From NCBI GenBank assembly GCA_017458625.1, contig JAFTAH010000009.1:1-32927 (forward strand): a stretch of 32,927 nucleotides of DNA. The letters are read 5' to 3'. The position numbers and the translations under genes are program-made. The notes beneath the pieces are model-generated. The model made no database searches and was not told the origin of the DNA. It saw only the letters and a program-made list of their open reading frames with translations. Shown piece after piece: positions 1-8,594 of the stretch (positions are counted from its first letter, which is position 1; every line of letters begins with the position of its first letter). The stretch comes from Kiritimatiellia bacterium (GTDB lineage Bacteria; Verrucomicrobiota; Kiritimatiellia; CAIQIC01; Lenti-01).

Positions 1-116
1 CCCGCAAGCGCAAGCTCCTCGAGAAGCAGAAGGAAGGCAAGAAGCGCATGAAGCAGTTCGGCAAGGTCGGCATTCCCCAGGAAGCCTTCATCGCCGTCCT
101 CAAGTCCAAGAACTGA
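1..116 (+). CDS. lepA: Elongation factor 4 (LepA), C-terminal end
   Basis: Partial gene entering from the left edge; codons begin at base 3 and the TGA stop is at 114-116. The 37 visible residues ([20 protein letters not shown], then [17 protein letters not shown]) match the very conserved basic C-terminal tail of LepA/EF4, a ribosome-associated GTPase that back-translocates stalled ribosomes. The tail contacts the peptidyl-transferase region. The match is by recognition of the motif; the GTPase domains lie outside the window. The next gene, pgk, is on the same strand 182 bases further on, so joint transcription is possible but not evident. Confidence 0.93.
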   Translation, partial: RKRKLLEKQKEGKKRMKQFGKVGIPQEAFIAVLKSKN

Positions 117-228
117 GCGCGTGCAGAAGCTCTTGGCAGCGGGAAACGCCTAGCCTTGCCTCGTTGATTCACGGGTTGTGAGGTCAAAAGCCTTCTGTGG
201 ATATTGCACGGGGGGCTGGAGATTGGAC

Positions 229-256
229 TTGAAAAGTTCCCGGGATGCGCTACAAA
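229..256 (+). promoter_or_regulatory. Possible sigma-70-type promoter before pgk
   Basis: TTGAAA (229-234), a 16-base spacer and TACAAA (251-256) lie 43 bases before the pgk start. The -35 fits well and the -10 matches 4 of 6 positions. This is a weak pattern in a GC-rich genome. Nothing else stands out between lepA and pgk. Confidence 0.25.
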
Positions 257-298
257 GCAGAGCGAACAAAGTGCCGCGTGGCGGCAGGAAGGAACATT

Positions 299-1543
299 AT
301 GGACAAGAAGACACTTCGGGACGTGGAACTGGACGGGAAGCGCGTGGTCATGCGCGTGGATTTCAACGTGCCCATCAAGGATGGGGTCATCAACGATGAC
401 ACCCGCATCAAGGCGGCCCTGCCGTCCATCAAGTATGTGTTGGAGCACGGTGCCAGCCTCGTCCTCATGAGCCACCTCGGCCGTCCCAAGGAGAAGGGCT
501 ACGAGGCCGACTTCAGCCTCAAGCCTGTCGGCGAACACCTCGCCACCCTCCTCGGCCGCCCCGTGGCGTTTGCCCCCGACTGCCTCGCCGCCGACGCGCA
601 GGTCGCCGCCCTCCAGCCCGGCGAGGTCCTGCTGCTCGAGAACACCCGCTTCTACAAGCAGGAGCAGGCCAAGGTCAAGAAGACCGACGACATGTCCGAC
701 GACGAGCTCAAGGCCAAGAAGGCCGAGCTCAAGGCCGCCCAGAAGGAAATGGCCAAGAAGCTGGCCAGCTACGGCGACATTTTCGTCAACGACGCCTTCG
801 GCAGCGCGCACCGCGCCCACGCCTCGACGGCGGTCATCTGCCAGTTCATGCCCGTCAGCGTGGCCGGGTTCCTGCTGGAGAAGGAAATCCAGTATCTGGG
901 GAACGCGGTCGAGCATCCCGTGCGTCCGTTCGTGGCAATTCTCGGCGGTGCCAAGGTCAGCGACAAGCTCGCGGTCGTCAAGAACCTGCTCGACAAGGTT
1001 GACACGCTGATCATTGGCGGCGGCATGGCCTACACCTTCCTCAAGGCACAGGGCCACGAGGTCGGCAACTCGCTGTGCGAGCTCGACCAGCTCGACTACG
1101 CCCGCGAGATGCTCGAAAAAGCCAAGGCCGCCGGCAAGGCGCTCCTGCTGCCGGTCGACAACGTGGCGGCGGATGCCTTCTCGGCCGAGGCCAAGACCCA
1201 GGTCGTTGACGCCGACATCCCCGAAGGCTGGATGGCCCTCGACATTGGCCCCGAGACGGTCAAGCTCTACGCCTCCGCCATCAAGAACGCCAAGACGGTC
1301 GTCTGGAACGGTCCGATGGGCTGCTTTGAGATGGCCCCGTTCGCGGCCGGCACCTATGGCGTCTGCCAGGCCGTGGCCGACAGCGGCGCGACGAGCATCA
1401 TCGGCGGCGGCGATAGCGTGTCCGCCGTAAACAAGTCCGGTCTTGCGGCCAAGATGACCCACATCAGCACCGGCGGCGGCGCCTCCCTCGAATACCTCGA
1501 AGGCAAGGCCCTGCCCGGTGTGACCGCCCTCAGCGACAAGTAA
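299..1543 (+). CDS. pgk: Phosphoglycerate kinase
   Basis: Glycolysis/gluconeogenesis enzyme that moves phosphate between 1,3-bisphosphoglycerate and ADP; cytoplasmic. The start chosen is ATG 299 (414 aa), because AGGAAGGA lies 4-11 bases before it and the protein then begins [19 protein letters not shown] as in the family; the frame is open to an earlier ATG at 245 that has no such site. Family signatures seen: RVDFNVP near residue 20, SHLGRP near 59, [14 protein letters not shown] near 162-175, GGAKVSDK near 218, GPMGCFE and GGGDSVSAV near the C-terminus. Unusual: about 24 extra Lys/Ala/Asp-rich residues ([20 protein letters not shown] and following) sit between [10 protein letters not shown] and AKKLASYGD, where most bacterial enzymes have a short loop. 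Only 16 bases separate the stop from an intruding group II intron end, so any native terminator is lost or displaced. Confidence 0.97.
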   Translation: MDKKTLRDVELDGKRVVMRVDFNVPIKDGVINDDTRIKAALPSIKYVLEHGASLVLMSHLGRPKEKGYEADFSLKPVGEHLATLLGRPVAFAPDCLAADAQVAALQPGEVLLLENTRFYKQEQAKVKKTDDMSDDELKAKKAELKAAQKEMAKKLASYGDIFVNDAFGSAHRAHASTAVICQFMPVSVAGFLLEKEIQYLGNAVEHPVRPFVAILGGAKVSDKLAVVKNLLDKVDTLIIGGGMAYTFLKAQGHEVGNSLCELDQLDYAREMLEKAKAAGKALLLPVDNVAADAFSAEAKTQVVDADIPEGWMALDIGPETVKLYASAIKNAKTVVWNGPMGCFEMAPFAAGTYGVCQAVADSGATSIIGGGDSVSAVNKSGLAAKMTHISTGGGASLEYLEGKALPGVTALSDK

Positions 1544-1559
1544 GACCTGCTCCAGGCAA

Positions 1560-1626
1560 ATCGAGTAGGGGGAGTTTGACTCCCCCTCTCACACCACGGG
1601 GCGTGCCTTTTGTGGCACCTCGCGGT
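1560..1626 (-). ncRNA. Group II intron domains V and VI
   Basis: On the minus strand, bases 1626-1593 form a 34-nt hairpin, the canonical domain V length. The lower stem is ACCGCGAG against CCCGTGGT with one mismatch, there is a 2-nt bulge (GC) on the 3' side, and a 5-bp upper stem GTGCC/GGCAC. Domain VI follows: GAG then AGGGGGAGT, loop CAA, ACTCCCCCT, a single unpaired A at 1566, then CTC and GAT. That A is in the position of the branch-point adenosine, six bases before the predicted 3' end at 1560. On the + strand the same perfect 9-bp hairpin (1567-1587) could be mistaken for a pgk terminator. Confidence 0.75.
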
Positions 1627-1627
1627 T

Positions 1628-2536
1628 TCAAACGGTCGGCAATGCGAGAGGCTTGAGCCCCTGTAGGCGGAACCATGCGGTGTCCATGGCGGAACTGGCC
1701 TGCGGTGTGACGGATTTCCGATACCAGCCTTTTCTGCTCATCGCCAGCATCCAAGCGCGGTCTTCGCGGCATCCGCATCCCATCAGGAAGCGCGCCACGC
1801 CGATTCGCCGCTTGCACTGTCTCAGGCGGTAGCACCGCAGACGCCGCCGGAGCCAGCCCTCGGTCTCGGCCAGCCACGACTTCGCCGCCGCCAGCCGGAA
1901 GTATTCCAGCCAGCCCGCCGCAAAGCGGTTGACCTCCCCGATAACCTCTCCGAGCGCCCGTCCGCGGTTCCGCTTCGTGAGTGCCTTGAGCTTGGCCTTC
2001 ATCCGTTCCTTGCTTTTCGCGGCCACAAGCAACTGCCCGCCTTCGCCGATGGTGTAGCCGAGGAACTTGCATTCCCCGCTCGGCGCGACGCGGCTCTTCG
2101 TTTCGTTCACTTTCAGCCGCAGTTTGCGTTCGATGAAGCGCCTGATGCCCTCCATCACCCGCTCCCCGGCCTTCCGCGACCTCACGTAGATGTTGCAGTC
2201 GTCCGCGTACCGGCAGAACCGGTGGCCCCGCCGTTCCAGCTCCTTGTCCAGCTCGTCGAGCACCACGTTGGCCAACAGCGGCGAGAGCGGACCGCCTTGC
2301 GGCGTCCCTTCTTCGCGTCGCCGGCAAACGCCGTCTTTCATCAGCCCGGCCGTCAGGAACCGGCGAATCAACCGCAACACGCGCTTGTCGCCGATGTCCC
2401 TTGCCAGCCGCGCCATGAGCCGGTCGTGGCGCACCCGGTCGAAGAACTTTTCGGGGTCGAGGTCCACCACGACCGAATAGCCCTCCGCCACGTGCGCCGC
2501 GCCCTTCTTCAGGGCGTCGTGCGCCCCGCGCCCCGG
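1628..2536 (-). pseudogene. Group II intron reverse transcriptase/maturase, N-terminally truncated
   Basis: The readable protein starts at PGRGAHDALKKGAAHVAEGY (2536 downwards) and runs to TGA at 1628-1630. A full-length relative has some 100 or more residues before the conserved GFRPGR motif; here everything before PGR is absent and the frame meets a stop within about 15 codons. A GTG at 2489-2491 is the first possible internal start, giving 287 aa. Motifs seen: DLDPEKFFDRV (RT2), EGTPQGGPLSPLLANVVLDE (RT4), the catalytic YADD (RT5), KFLGYTI (RT7) and a maturase (X) domain with WLEYFRLAAAKSWL and LRRRLRCYRLRQCKRR. No HNH endonuclease domain follows. The stop lies one base before domain V, as expected for an ORF in domain IV. 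Catalytic residues are intact, so decay is by truncation and not by point mutation. Confidence 0.88.
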
Positions 2537-2544
2537 GACGACAA

Positions 2545-2769
2545 GCGGCTCCGGCGGCCATCGAACCGGTCATCGGACACGTCCGGGAGGACCACTCACG
2601 CGAAGGCCGTTGCAGGCTTGCCGGCGCCGCAGGCGACGCCCTTCACGCCCTGCTGACCGCCGTCGGCTTCAATCTCCGCAAGCTGATGAAGGGGCTCAAG
2701 CGCCTCTTTTTGTGCCTTTTCCCCCGCCCCCTTCCCATGGCCTGGCCGGTCCTCCCACAGGCTGCCTGA
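2545..2769 (+). pseudogene. IS5-family transposase, C-terminal fragment
   Basis: The + strand frame around 2560-2769 encodes AAIEPVIGHVREDHSREGRC, then RLAGAAGDALHALLTAVGFN and LRKLMKGLKRLFLCLF, ending at TGA 2767-2769. This matches the C-terminus of IS5-type DDE transposases (consensus near AIEPVIGHLK-DHRM, then GD--NA-L-AAGYN). The Glu of IEPVIGH is the expected third catalytic residue. The rest of the transposase, with the two Asp residues, is missing: upstream, sequence homology switches within about 10 bp to the opposite-strand intron reverse transcriptase. About 75 residues remain of a usual 300-450. Bases 2770-2899 presumably hold the right end of the element, but I could not define its terminal repeat. 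Confidence 0.75.
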
Positions 2770-2899
2770 CGTGACCCCCTGCGCCCCCCGCCGATGGGGA
2801 TCATCCTCACGCCCCCGTCCTGACCACGCTTCGAGACGCAAAACGGATTTTGCATGAACGGCTCTTGAAATTGCTCTAGCTACTGGCTGCCAGATGGAA

Positions 2900-4774
2900 T
2901 CATCGTTGTCGGCATTTCTGCCCATACAAGCGTATCTGGCCCGATTCAATATCGTCCCATTCCAGACAATCGTATTCCATCGGCAGAATACATTTCCCGT
3001 TCACATCGATTAAGCCCCACTTCAACGTATACGCACCGTTGCCCTTCATGGCCACAGGAATGCGCCCATGGGCATAATAGCCGACAGCGGCATAAATGGG
3101 TTGAATAATCCAATGCCCCACAGGATCGATCAAACCGAACTTCCCATCCTTTTCCACCCCCGCTAGGCCATCGTGAAATGCCGCCGCCCGGGTATATTCT
3201 GGGGCAATGACCATCGTTCCATCCCAGTCGGCATAGCCCCACGCCCCGTCTTTCTTGACGGGGATCATGTTTTCAGATGGAATCCCTGCGTCTTCGAAGA
3301 GTGGTGGCAAAACGAGTTCGCCCGATGCGGAAATGATTCCGCTCCCTGAGCGAGCCTTCACCGTCCCATACCCGAACTTCATCTCCTCCGGATTGGGCAG
3401 GGCTGTAATCTCGACGGATTCATCCAGCACCTCCATGCCCTCTCGATCAAATAAGCGAATCACGCCATCCCTTTGGGCGGCGAACAGATTGTTCCAACGA
3501 ATAATCTCCGCGTAGTCGCATGGAACGACCCAGCTGTTTTGCTCCACATCCAACACGCCCCATGCCGCCCCTTTTTTCATAATGGCCGCATGGTCCTTGA
3601 ACCCTCCGACCATGTTAATTTGTTCGTAGTCCGGAGCCAGCCATCCTTTTGATTCTACATTCAAAAGCCCCCAGCGATGTCCCTGCTGAACCACAAAATA
3701 GCCATCCCTAGGCCCTCGGATATGCGAATAAACTGGCTCGCATAGGATTTTCCCCTCGGCGTCGATCATGCCGACCAGGCCATTTTCCCGCACCAAACAA
3801 AAACCATCTTCACCGAACCCGGAGACCGAATCGAAGCGGAGCGGAATTCGCTGCTCTCCATTTCTCGCGACAACTCCCCACTTTCCGCCAGACTTTGCAA
3901 GGACGCACCCGCAGCCCATGCCGCCAATCTCTTCATATCGTTCCGGATGTACGTTGATATCGTCGCCTGATATTTCGATGAGCACGTTGCCCTTTTCCGT
4001 TTCGGCCACCACCAATCCATTCTGGCACCACCCGATGCCGATATAATCGGGCGGCAACACCTCATGGCCATTCGTTGCAAGAAGCCCCCAACGGTTTTTC
4101 CGCATGAACTTCAGGAATTTCGACTCGTTCGGGAACTGCTCCAATGCATCATAAACGGGAGGGACGACATAATTGCCGCACGTGTCAATCGCACCCCATT
4201 TTCCTTCGTCTTTTACGAGGGCCATATTCCATTGGAACGGGGCCACATCTTCAAAACGTGGAGGAATGATGAAAGCGCCCGTTCGATCCACAAAGCCATA
4301 TCGGCCATCTCGCGCGACGGCATAGGGGCCCGGGCCATGTGCCCAGCATCCAAGCGCAAGCCTTGGGGTTGTTTCACCCAAATACATTCCATCTGCACGG
4401 ATCAGGGCATATTCCCCGGGATGAACGGACACCCAGGCCACTCCGTTGCGAAACTCCGGATCCGGCCATTCAAAAAAGACATCCGCAAGGTCGCCTAGCG
4501 GCCCGGTGGGCAAAACATTGCCCTGACCATCGATGAAACGCCCCTGGAAGCGATCCTCGGCGGATTCCCTGACCCATAGCCGACCTTCATGCCATTGGCC
4601 GCAATATGGATACATCGGTGGCCTGACCACCTCCCCGGTCTCATTAATCAATCCCACGCAACCATCCGCCCCGATTTTCCGACATGGCGCCTGCCGTGCC
4701 TGTTCTGTCTCTGATGCAATCAGGCATGCATCTCCTAACATGAATGCCGCCAAAAAGAAAAGTGTTCTATTCAT
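2900..4774 (-). CDS. WG-repeat protein, exported
   Basis: 624 aa. A short N-terminal hydrophobic stretch (LFFLAAFMLGDACLIAS) looks like a signal peptide, possibly a lipoprotein type with Cys at about 17. The rest is about 11 copies of the WG (KWG) repeat, roughly 45 residues apart: KWGAIDTCGNYVVPPVYDAL, RWGLLATNGHEVLPPDYIGI, KWGVVARNGEQRIPLRFDSV, AWGYADWDGTMVIAPEYTRA, KFGLIDPVGHWIIQPIYAAV, KWGLIDVNGKCILPMEYDCL and others. WG repeats are thought to form beta-propeller-like or solenoid scaffolds; the function is usually unknown. Start ATG at 4774 overlaps the stop of the preceding gene (ATGA, 4771-4774), so translation is probably coupled to the SGNH protein and both act in the same process. 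The base composition is less GC-rich than most of the window. No enzymatic motif was found. Confidence 0.88.
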   Translation of the reverse strand: MNRTLFFLAAFMLGDACLIASETEQARQAPCRKIGADGCVGLINETGEVVRPPMYPYCGQWHEGRLWVRESAEDRFQGRFIDGQGNVLPTGPLGDLADVFFEWPDPEFRNGVAWVSVHPGEYALIRADGMYLGETTPRLALGCWAHGPGPYAVARDGRYGFVDRTGAFIIPPRFEDVAPFQWNMALVKDEGKWGAIDTCGNYVVPPVYDALEQFPNESKFLKFMRKNRWGLLATNGHEVLPPDYIGIGWCQNGLVVAETEKGNVLIEISGDDINVHPERYEEIGGMGCGCVLAKSGGKWGVVARNGEQRIPLRFDSVSGFGEDGFCLVRENGLVGMIDAEGKILCEPVYSHIRGPRDGYFVVQQGHRWGLLNVESKGWLAPDYEQINMVGGFKDHAAIMKKGAAWGVLDVEQNSWVVPCDYAEIIRWNNLFAAQRDGVIRLFDREGMEVLDESVEITALPNPEEMKFGYGTVKARSGSGIISASGELVLPPLFEDAGIPSENMIPVKKDGAWGYADWDGTMVIAPEYTRAAAFHDGLAGVEKDGKFGLIDPVGHWIIQPIYAAVGYYAHGRIPVAMKGNGAYTLKWGLIDVNGKCILPMEYDCLEWDDIESGQIRLYGQKCRQR

Positions 4775-7700
4775 TCCAACCCTTCTGCTATTGCATTCAG
4801 AATTATAGTTTCTAGTTGACCATATCCAGGCGCAAGAAAATGAAGTCCATCGTCGTTGGCATCATGGGGTATATTTTCCGTATCGGCGACAACGAATTTT
4901 ACATAATTGTCTGTTATGCCGTGGTCCATAATATGGGAATTGAAATTTATGAGATTCATTTGCTTCGCGACTGAATAACCGCCATAATCAAATCGCATTT
5001 TTGGCAATGTTACTCCTACAACGAGTGTTTTGCCGTTGTTGGCACGCTCTTCTAGTATCTTCCCAAGCCCCAACTGCCAATCAGCATACATTTCCGCTGC
5101 TGATCTTCCTGCTATGACATCATTCAGCCCGATAAAATATACCAATATGGCATAGCACGACGGCGTACTGATGGCATTATGTGGATATTGCCTTGAACCA
5201 TCCGTAAGCAGATTGACGATGTCGGACATACGTGCGCCGCTATATCCCATGTGCAGCGGCCCATGCCCATTGTTCTCTTCCCCTGCCCACAGAAAATCGA
5301 ATAAGTCAACATGCAAATACCCCCTCCATCCTTGATAATCAGGGGATGTCTTTTCACCGACAACCCCATCCCAATCAGTATCCGTTGGATAATTCAGCCA
5401 AGGGTCCCCCCAATTCGGTGTTTCAGGGATGCCAGTTTTTGTCCTGCGGTACCCAAAGGTCATGGAATCACCTATCGCCAATATGACAGGTGCTAATAGT
5501 GAAACTGTATCGGAGCAATACGGTATTTGCTTCCCAGTTGCATCTTTTAAAACTAATTCAATGGTTGCTGTCGTTTCTGGCCACCAAGAACCTTCCATCC
5601 ATATTTGGAAAGAAACACTTTCTTCCAAACTATTCGAAATTTGCATTTCTTGCGCGGGAATGATGCCGATTGACGGAAGGCCTTCACTATAAAGCCTAAT
5701 TTTTGTACAATCACTAAAACGGAGCCAGCGCGTCGTGCCATTTGGGGCAGAAATTCCGTGAATTACAATTTTCGCGTCTAATGGGGCACCTCCTCCCACG
5801 TAATCATGCTTTGCAGTCACCAAAAATCCAGGGTATTCTTCTTCATCATCAGGTACTTGATTCCCATCTGATCCTCGCCAGGCTTCATATCCAGTTATGT
5901 CCGCCGAAAGCATTTCAAATTTATATTCTCCGCCTAGCGTATTTGTAAACCATGGTTTTCTTTGTCCGTCCTGGATTTTAAGAAAAGGTGAACTATTCGG
6001 CTTCGCATGTGCATACGCAATAATATTTTGCCCCATATCCAATTGCCCTTGAGCAAAATCATCGATTCCGGACCATGTTGCCGAAAAAACTTCGGACTCT
6101 TGCCCTTCTTGAACCCAAATACATAAATTCTGGTCGGATTGTAAATTGCAAAAATGCATCTTGACCCATCCTCCCAACCCGACATCTATCATGCCATTGT
6201 TTTGCCAGTTTGGGACGGAGGATTCAAAACGCAAAACATACGGGGCATAATCTGTGGAATTTGCATCACAAGGATTGCTGTTATTTTCTAGTTCGACCAA
6301 ATTTGATGTGCCATCACCATCCGCATCCGCCGTTAAATTTGTGCCGGGGAAAGCCATTTCCCAGCTGTCGGGGATGTCGTTGGCGTTTTCATCGGCGACG
6401 AGCGGGTTCCAGCCGTGTGCGATTTCATACGGGTCGCTTCCCCACCAGTCAGCCACTGCGCCCGATGCTGGCGGCCACGGATATATGTCACCATCGGTCG
6501 CCCACGTATTTGGATCTGTACCGTATGTCACGCATTCAGTGTAATCGTCCAGACCATCCCCGTCGCTGTCGGTATTCCACGGGTTGGTGGGCTTGCCCCG
6601 CGGATTCAGGCGGCCCGTCCATTCGTCGCCGTCGCCCAGGCCGTCGCCGTCGAAGTCGAGCACGACCGATGACGGACGTCCGTCGCGTCCGGCCACTTCA
6701 TGCCAATCGTACGGCATATCGTTGTCGACTCCGGGGAAACGACGTTCCAGCACGTGTCCGGCGTGAGTCCAAACGCTGTTTGTGTCCTCCCAGCCCGTCG
6801 TGTCAAGCCCAGCATCGTTGAACTCCATGCCCCCGCCGATGAAAACGACATCTGCCACAGCGTCGTCGGAGTCATTCCAGCGTAACCGCACCCCAGTGGT
6901 GGATTCGTTTGTCCAGGCATTGGGGATCGATAGACTGGCCGTAATGTCGGCGTTGGACACAGCACTTTCTCCGACCAGTATGCACTGCCCTGGGGCCACG
7001 ATGGTGTTCGAGGGAAATTCCAGCGCACAGACCCAACTCCCATTGTTGCCGATTTCTAAAAGAAAACCACCTAGGTCGATGTCGCGCACGCTGGACGAAT
7101 ACAGCTCGACCCACTCCTTGCTAACAATCGAGCCGGACGGTTTATAGAGGACGGCGTTCAGCAGGATCTTGGGAACATCCTGCGCCGACAATGGATTAAA
7201 ACCCAACTTCCATTCTACGCCATCGTCCACTCCGTCGCCGTCTGTGTCGGGCGTAGCGAGGCTCGTGTGCGTTACGAACGTTTCGTAGCCGTCGTTTAAC
7301 CCGTCGCCGTCGGCGTCGCCGGCCTCGAACGCGGCGTAGAAGCGCACGATGCCGCGCCCCGGCGGGAAATCGGTGTCCACGAACACCGACTCCTCGTCGT
7401 TCGTCAACGCCACGGCTCCGACGTATTCCCAATGGTTGTCGAAGCCCGTCAGCGGCGGTTCGACGGCATGCCAAAGGGTGTTCGTCTGCGTCTCGACGGC
7501 GTTTTCGTCGTTCGTGAACGTCACGATTTGCGTGGACGCGGTGTGCAGCGGCCCGTAGGCGAAGACGTCCAGCACGATGTCGTTCGTCCATTGCAGGCCA
7601 ACGCGAAATTCCGGCGGAGTGACCGTGAAGTCGGCTGAGGCCGACATAAACATCTTGGGACCATCGTTTGCCCCGTTGCCGCGCCCTCCCTCTCCATCGC

Positions 7701-8226
7701 GCAAGCGAGAAGGTAGGCCCGTCTCAGTTTCGCGCATCGCATCCAGCCGCCTGTCGATTTCCTCTCGCGCCGCTTTCCACAAAACCCAATCCTCCTCCGA
7801 GACCAGCGCGCCCGTCAACGTCACGTTTGCGGACTCCTCCTTGGAGAAGTCTGTCACCCCACGCCACAAGGCATTCCCGGCTGCGTCCCGGAGAACGGTC
7901 AACGTGCCGGAACGTTCCGCCATCACAGGCACCAGCCACGTTGCCAAATTCCGTTCCGCCGGGGCCGAAGCCCACCGAGACGAGAACTCCTCCCAAGCCG
8001 CCGGCCATGCGCCGACGTCCTGAACCAGCGGTTCATCTCCGGGCGTCATGCGGCGGTATTGGTTGCGGAGAATTTCCGCGCGCTCCGCCAAGTCCAGCTC
8101 GCCGAGGAACACGATGTCGGTGGTGTCGTCGGCTTGAGAGGAGTCCTCTGCATCTGTGCCGAATGCGGCCATCACTCCGGCAATCGCGGCAACCATAAGC
8201 AAAAACGGCAAAATGTATTTCTTCAT
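4771..8226 (-). CDS. Secreted multidomain lamin-tail/TSP3/SGNH-hydrolase protein
   Basis: 1151 aa from ATG 8226, chosen because it opens on a signal peptide (MKKYILPFLLMVAAIAGVMA); the frame extends to a TTG 16 codons earlier. Approximate order: signal peptide 1-22; helical N-terminal part 40-175; a beta domain 195-295; TSP3-type calcium motifs DADGDGLNDG (about 302) and DTDGDGVDDG (about 327); a lamin-tail-like domain 354-422 (KEWVELYSSS, LGGFLLEIGN); DFDGDGLGDG (about 522), DSDGDGLDDY (about 552) and DADGDGTSN (about 632); a beta-rich region; and a C-terminal SGNH/GDSL hydrolase 914-1145 with GDSMTFGY (Ser nucleophile), GYSGAR, FIGLND and DGLHFLAPGY (Asp and His). All four SGNH blocks are present, so an active esterase or deacetylase on an extracellular glycan is likely; the substrate is unknown. 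The part of the gene encoding residues beyond about 630 is clearly more AT-rich than the first part. Confidence 0.9.
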   Translation of the reverse strand: MKKYILPFLLMVAAIAGVMAAFGTDAEDSSQADDTTDIVFLGELDLAERAEILRNQYRRMTPGDEPLVQDVGAWPAAWEEFSSRWASAPAERNLATWLVPVMAERSGTLTVLRDAAGNALWRGVTDFSKEESANVTLTGALVSEEDWVLWKAAREEIDRRLDAMRETETGLPSRLRDGEGGRGNGANDGPKMFMSASADFTVTPPEFRVGLQWTNDIVLDVFAYGPLHTASTQIVTFTNDENAVETQTNTLWHAVEPPLTGFDNHWEYVGAVALTNDEESVFVDTDFPPGRGIVRFYAAFEAGDADGDGLNDGYETFVTHTSLATPDTDGDGVDDGVEWKLGFNPLSAQDVPKILLNAVLYKPSGSIVSKEWVELYSSSVRDIDLGGFLLEIGNNGSWVCALEFPSNTIVAPGQCILVGESAVSNADITASLSIPNAWTNESTTGVRLRWNDSDDAVADVVFIGGGMEFNDAGLDTTGWEDTNSVWTHAGHVLERRFPGVDNDMPYDWHEVAGRDGRPSSVVLDFDGDGLGDGDEWTGRLNPRGKPTNPWNTDSDGDGLDDYTECVTYGTDPNTWATDGDIYPWPPASGAVADWWGSDPYEIAHGWNPLVADENANDIPDSWEMAFPGTNLTADADGDGTSNLVELENNSNPCDANSTDYAPYVLRFESSVPNWQNNGMIDVGLGGWVKMHFCNLQSDQNLCIWVQEGQESEVFSATWSGIDDFAQGQLDMGQNIIAYAHAKPNSSPFLKIQDGQRKPWFTNTLGGEYKFEMLSADITGYEAWRGSDGNQVPDDEEEYPGFLVTAKHDYVGGGAPLDAKIVIHGISAPNGTTRWLRFSDCTKIRLYSEGLPSIGIIPAQEMQISNSLEESVSFQIWMEGSWWPETTATIELVLKDATGKQIPYCSDTVSLLAPVILAIGDSMTFGYRRTKTGIPETPNWGDPWLNYPTDTDWDGVVGEKTSPDYQGWRGYLHVDLFDFLWAGEENNGHGPLHMGYSGARMSDIVNLLTDGSRQYPHNAISTPSCYAILVYFIGLNDVIAGRSAAEMYADWQLGLGKILEERANNGKTLVVGVTLPKMRFDYGGYSVAKQMNLINFNSHIMDHGITDNYVKFVVADTENIPHDANDDGLHFLAPGYGQLETIILNAIAEGLE

Positions 8227-8594
8227 GCAGGAACGCTGTCGGCAAAAAGCTACCCAACCTCTTGTCTGCCCCAACTTTCTCTGTGAGTTGTCCCGTTGTC
8301 AACTTCAAAAGAATGTTTGGCAACGAAACGGGCGCATCTGGGTTGTTTGCAAAAGAGGAAACATCCGGGTTGCGTGGAATCGCATTTTGTCTCGTTGCCC
8401 CTTCAGTTTCCGGCTCCTCGCCAGAAAGGCGTTCCCGGCCCGACCGCCGGGCGGGCCGAGCCCAAGGGATTCGGGAAGACAATTCCAGCAACTGCCCTGG
8501 CACACGGGCCGCCCGGCGGTCGGCCCCAATGTGGCTATGGTATTTCTTAATCCGCTCTAGACAAGTTAGTTCCCCCTTGGCGTCGCCCCGCCAG
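8227..8594. other. 368-bp intergenic region between two minus-strand secreted-protein genes
   Basis: No credible gene on either strand. It holds the large inverted repeat at 8440-8523. On the minus strand a TTGACA (8302-8297) precedes the SGNH gene by about 70 bases, but no fitting -10 box follows at the right distance, so a promoter is only a possibility. The gap probably separates the seven-gene operon (23302-8595) from the two-gene unit (8226-2900). Confidence 0.6.
8440..8523. repeat. Large GC-rich inverted repeat, REP-like or terminator
   Basis: CCGACCGCCGGGCGG at 8440-8454 and its exact reverse complement CCGCCCGGCGGTCGG at 8509-8523: 15 bp arms with a 54-base interval. Each arm also contains a short self-complementary core (CCGCCGGGCGG). 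It lies downstream of the PEP-CTERM gene on the minus strand. It could act as a Rho-independent-like or Rho-assisted end of the long operon, or be a paired REP (BIME-type) element. No T-run follows, which weakens the terminator reading. Confidence 0.55.

Larger units (their letters stand above)
1560..2536 (-). mobile_element. 5'-truncated group II intron remnant
   Basis: Minus-strand retroelement. The 3' end is well preserved (domains V and VI, see the separate entry), and the reverse transcriptase frame is open for about 300 codons. Domains I-III and the first third of the reverse transcriptase are missing. Homology stops at about 2536, where IS5-type transposase sequence begins on the other strand. 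The intron 3' boundary falls at about 1559-1561, 16 bases behind pgk. With the 5' domains gone it cannot splice or move by itself. Subclass is uncertain: the reverse transcriptase lacks an evident endonuclease domain and domain V starts with a CGC-type triad, which fits class C-like introns. Confidence 0.8.

Noticed and set aside
1567..1587. Perfect 9-bp hairpin as intrinsic terminator of pgk
   Set aside because: On the minus strand it has the bulged A, flanking GAG/CTC pairing and end sequence of intron domain VI, and no T-run follows it on the + strand.
2222..2656. + strand open frame across the intron/IS junction
   Set aside because: It is in a different frame from the real transposase fragment and antisense to the reverse transcriptase; no motif.
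2596..2949. Minus-strand open frame of 117 codons
   Set aside because: Antisense to the IS5-type transposase fragment and overlapping the end of the WG gene; no resemblance to any family.
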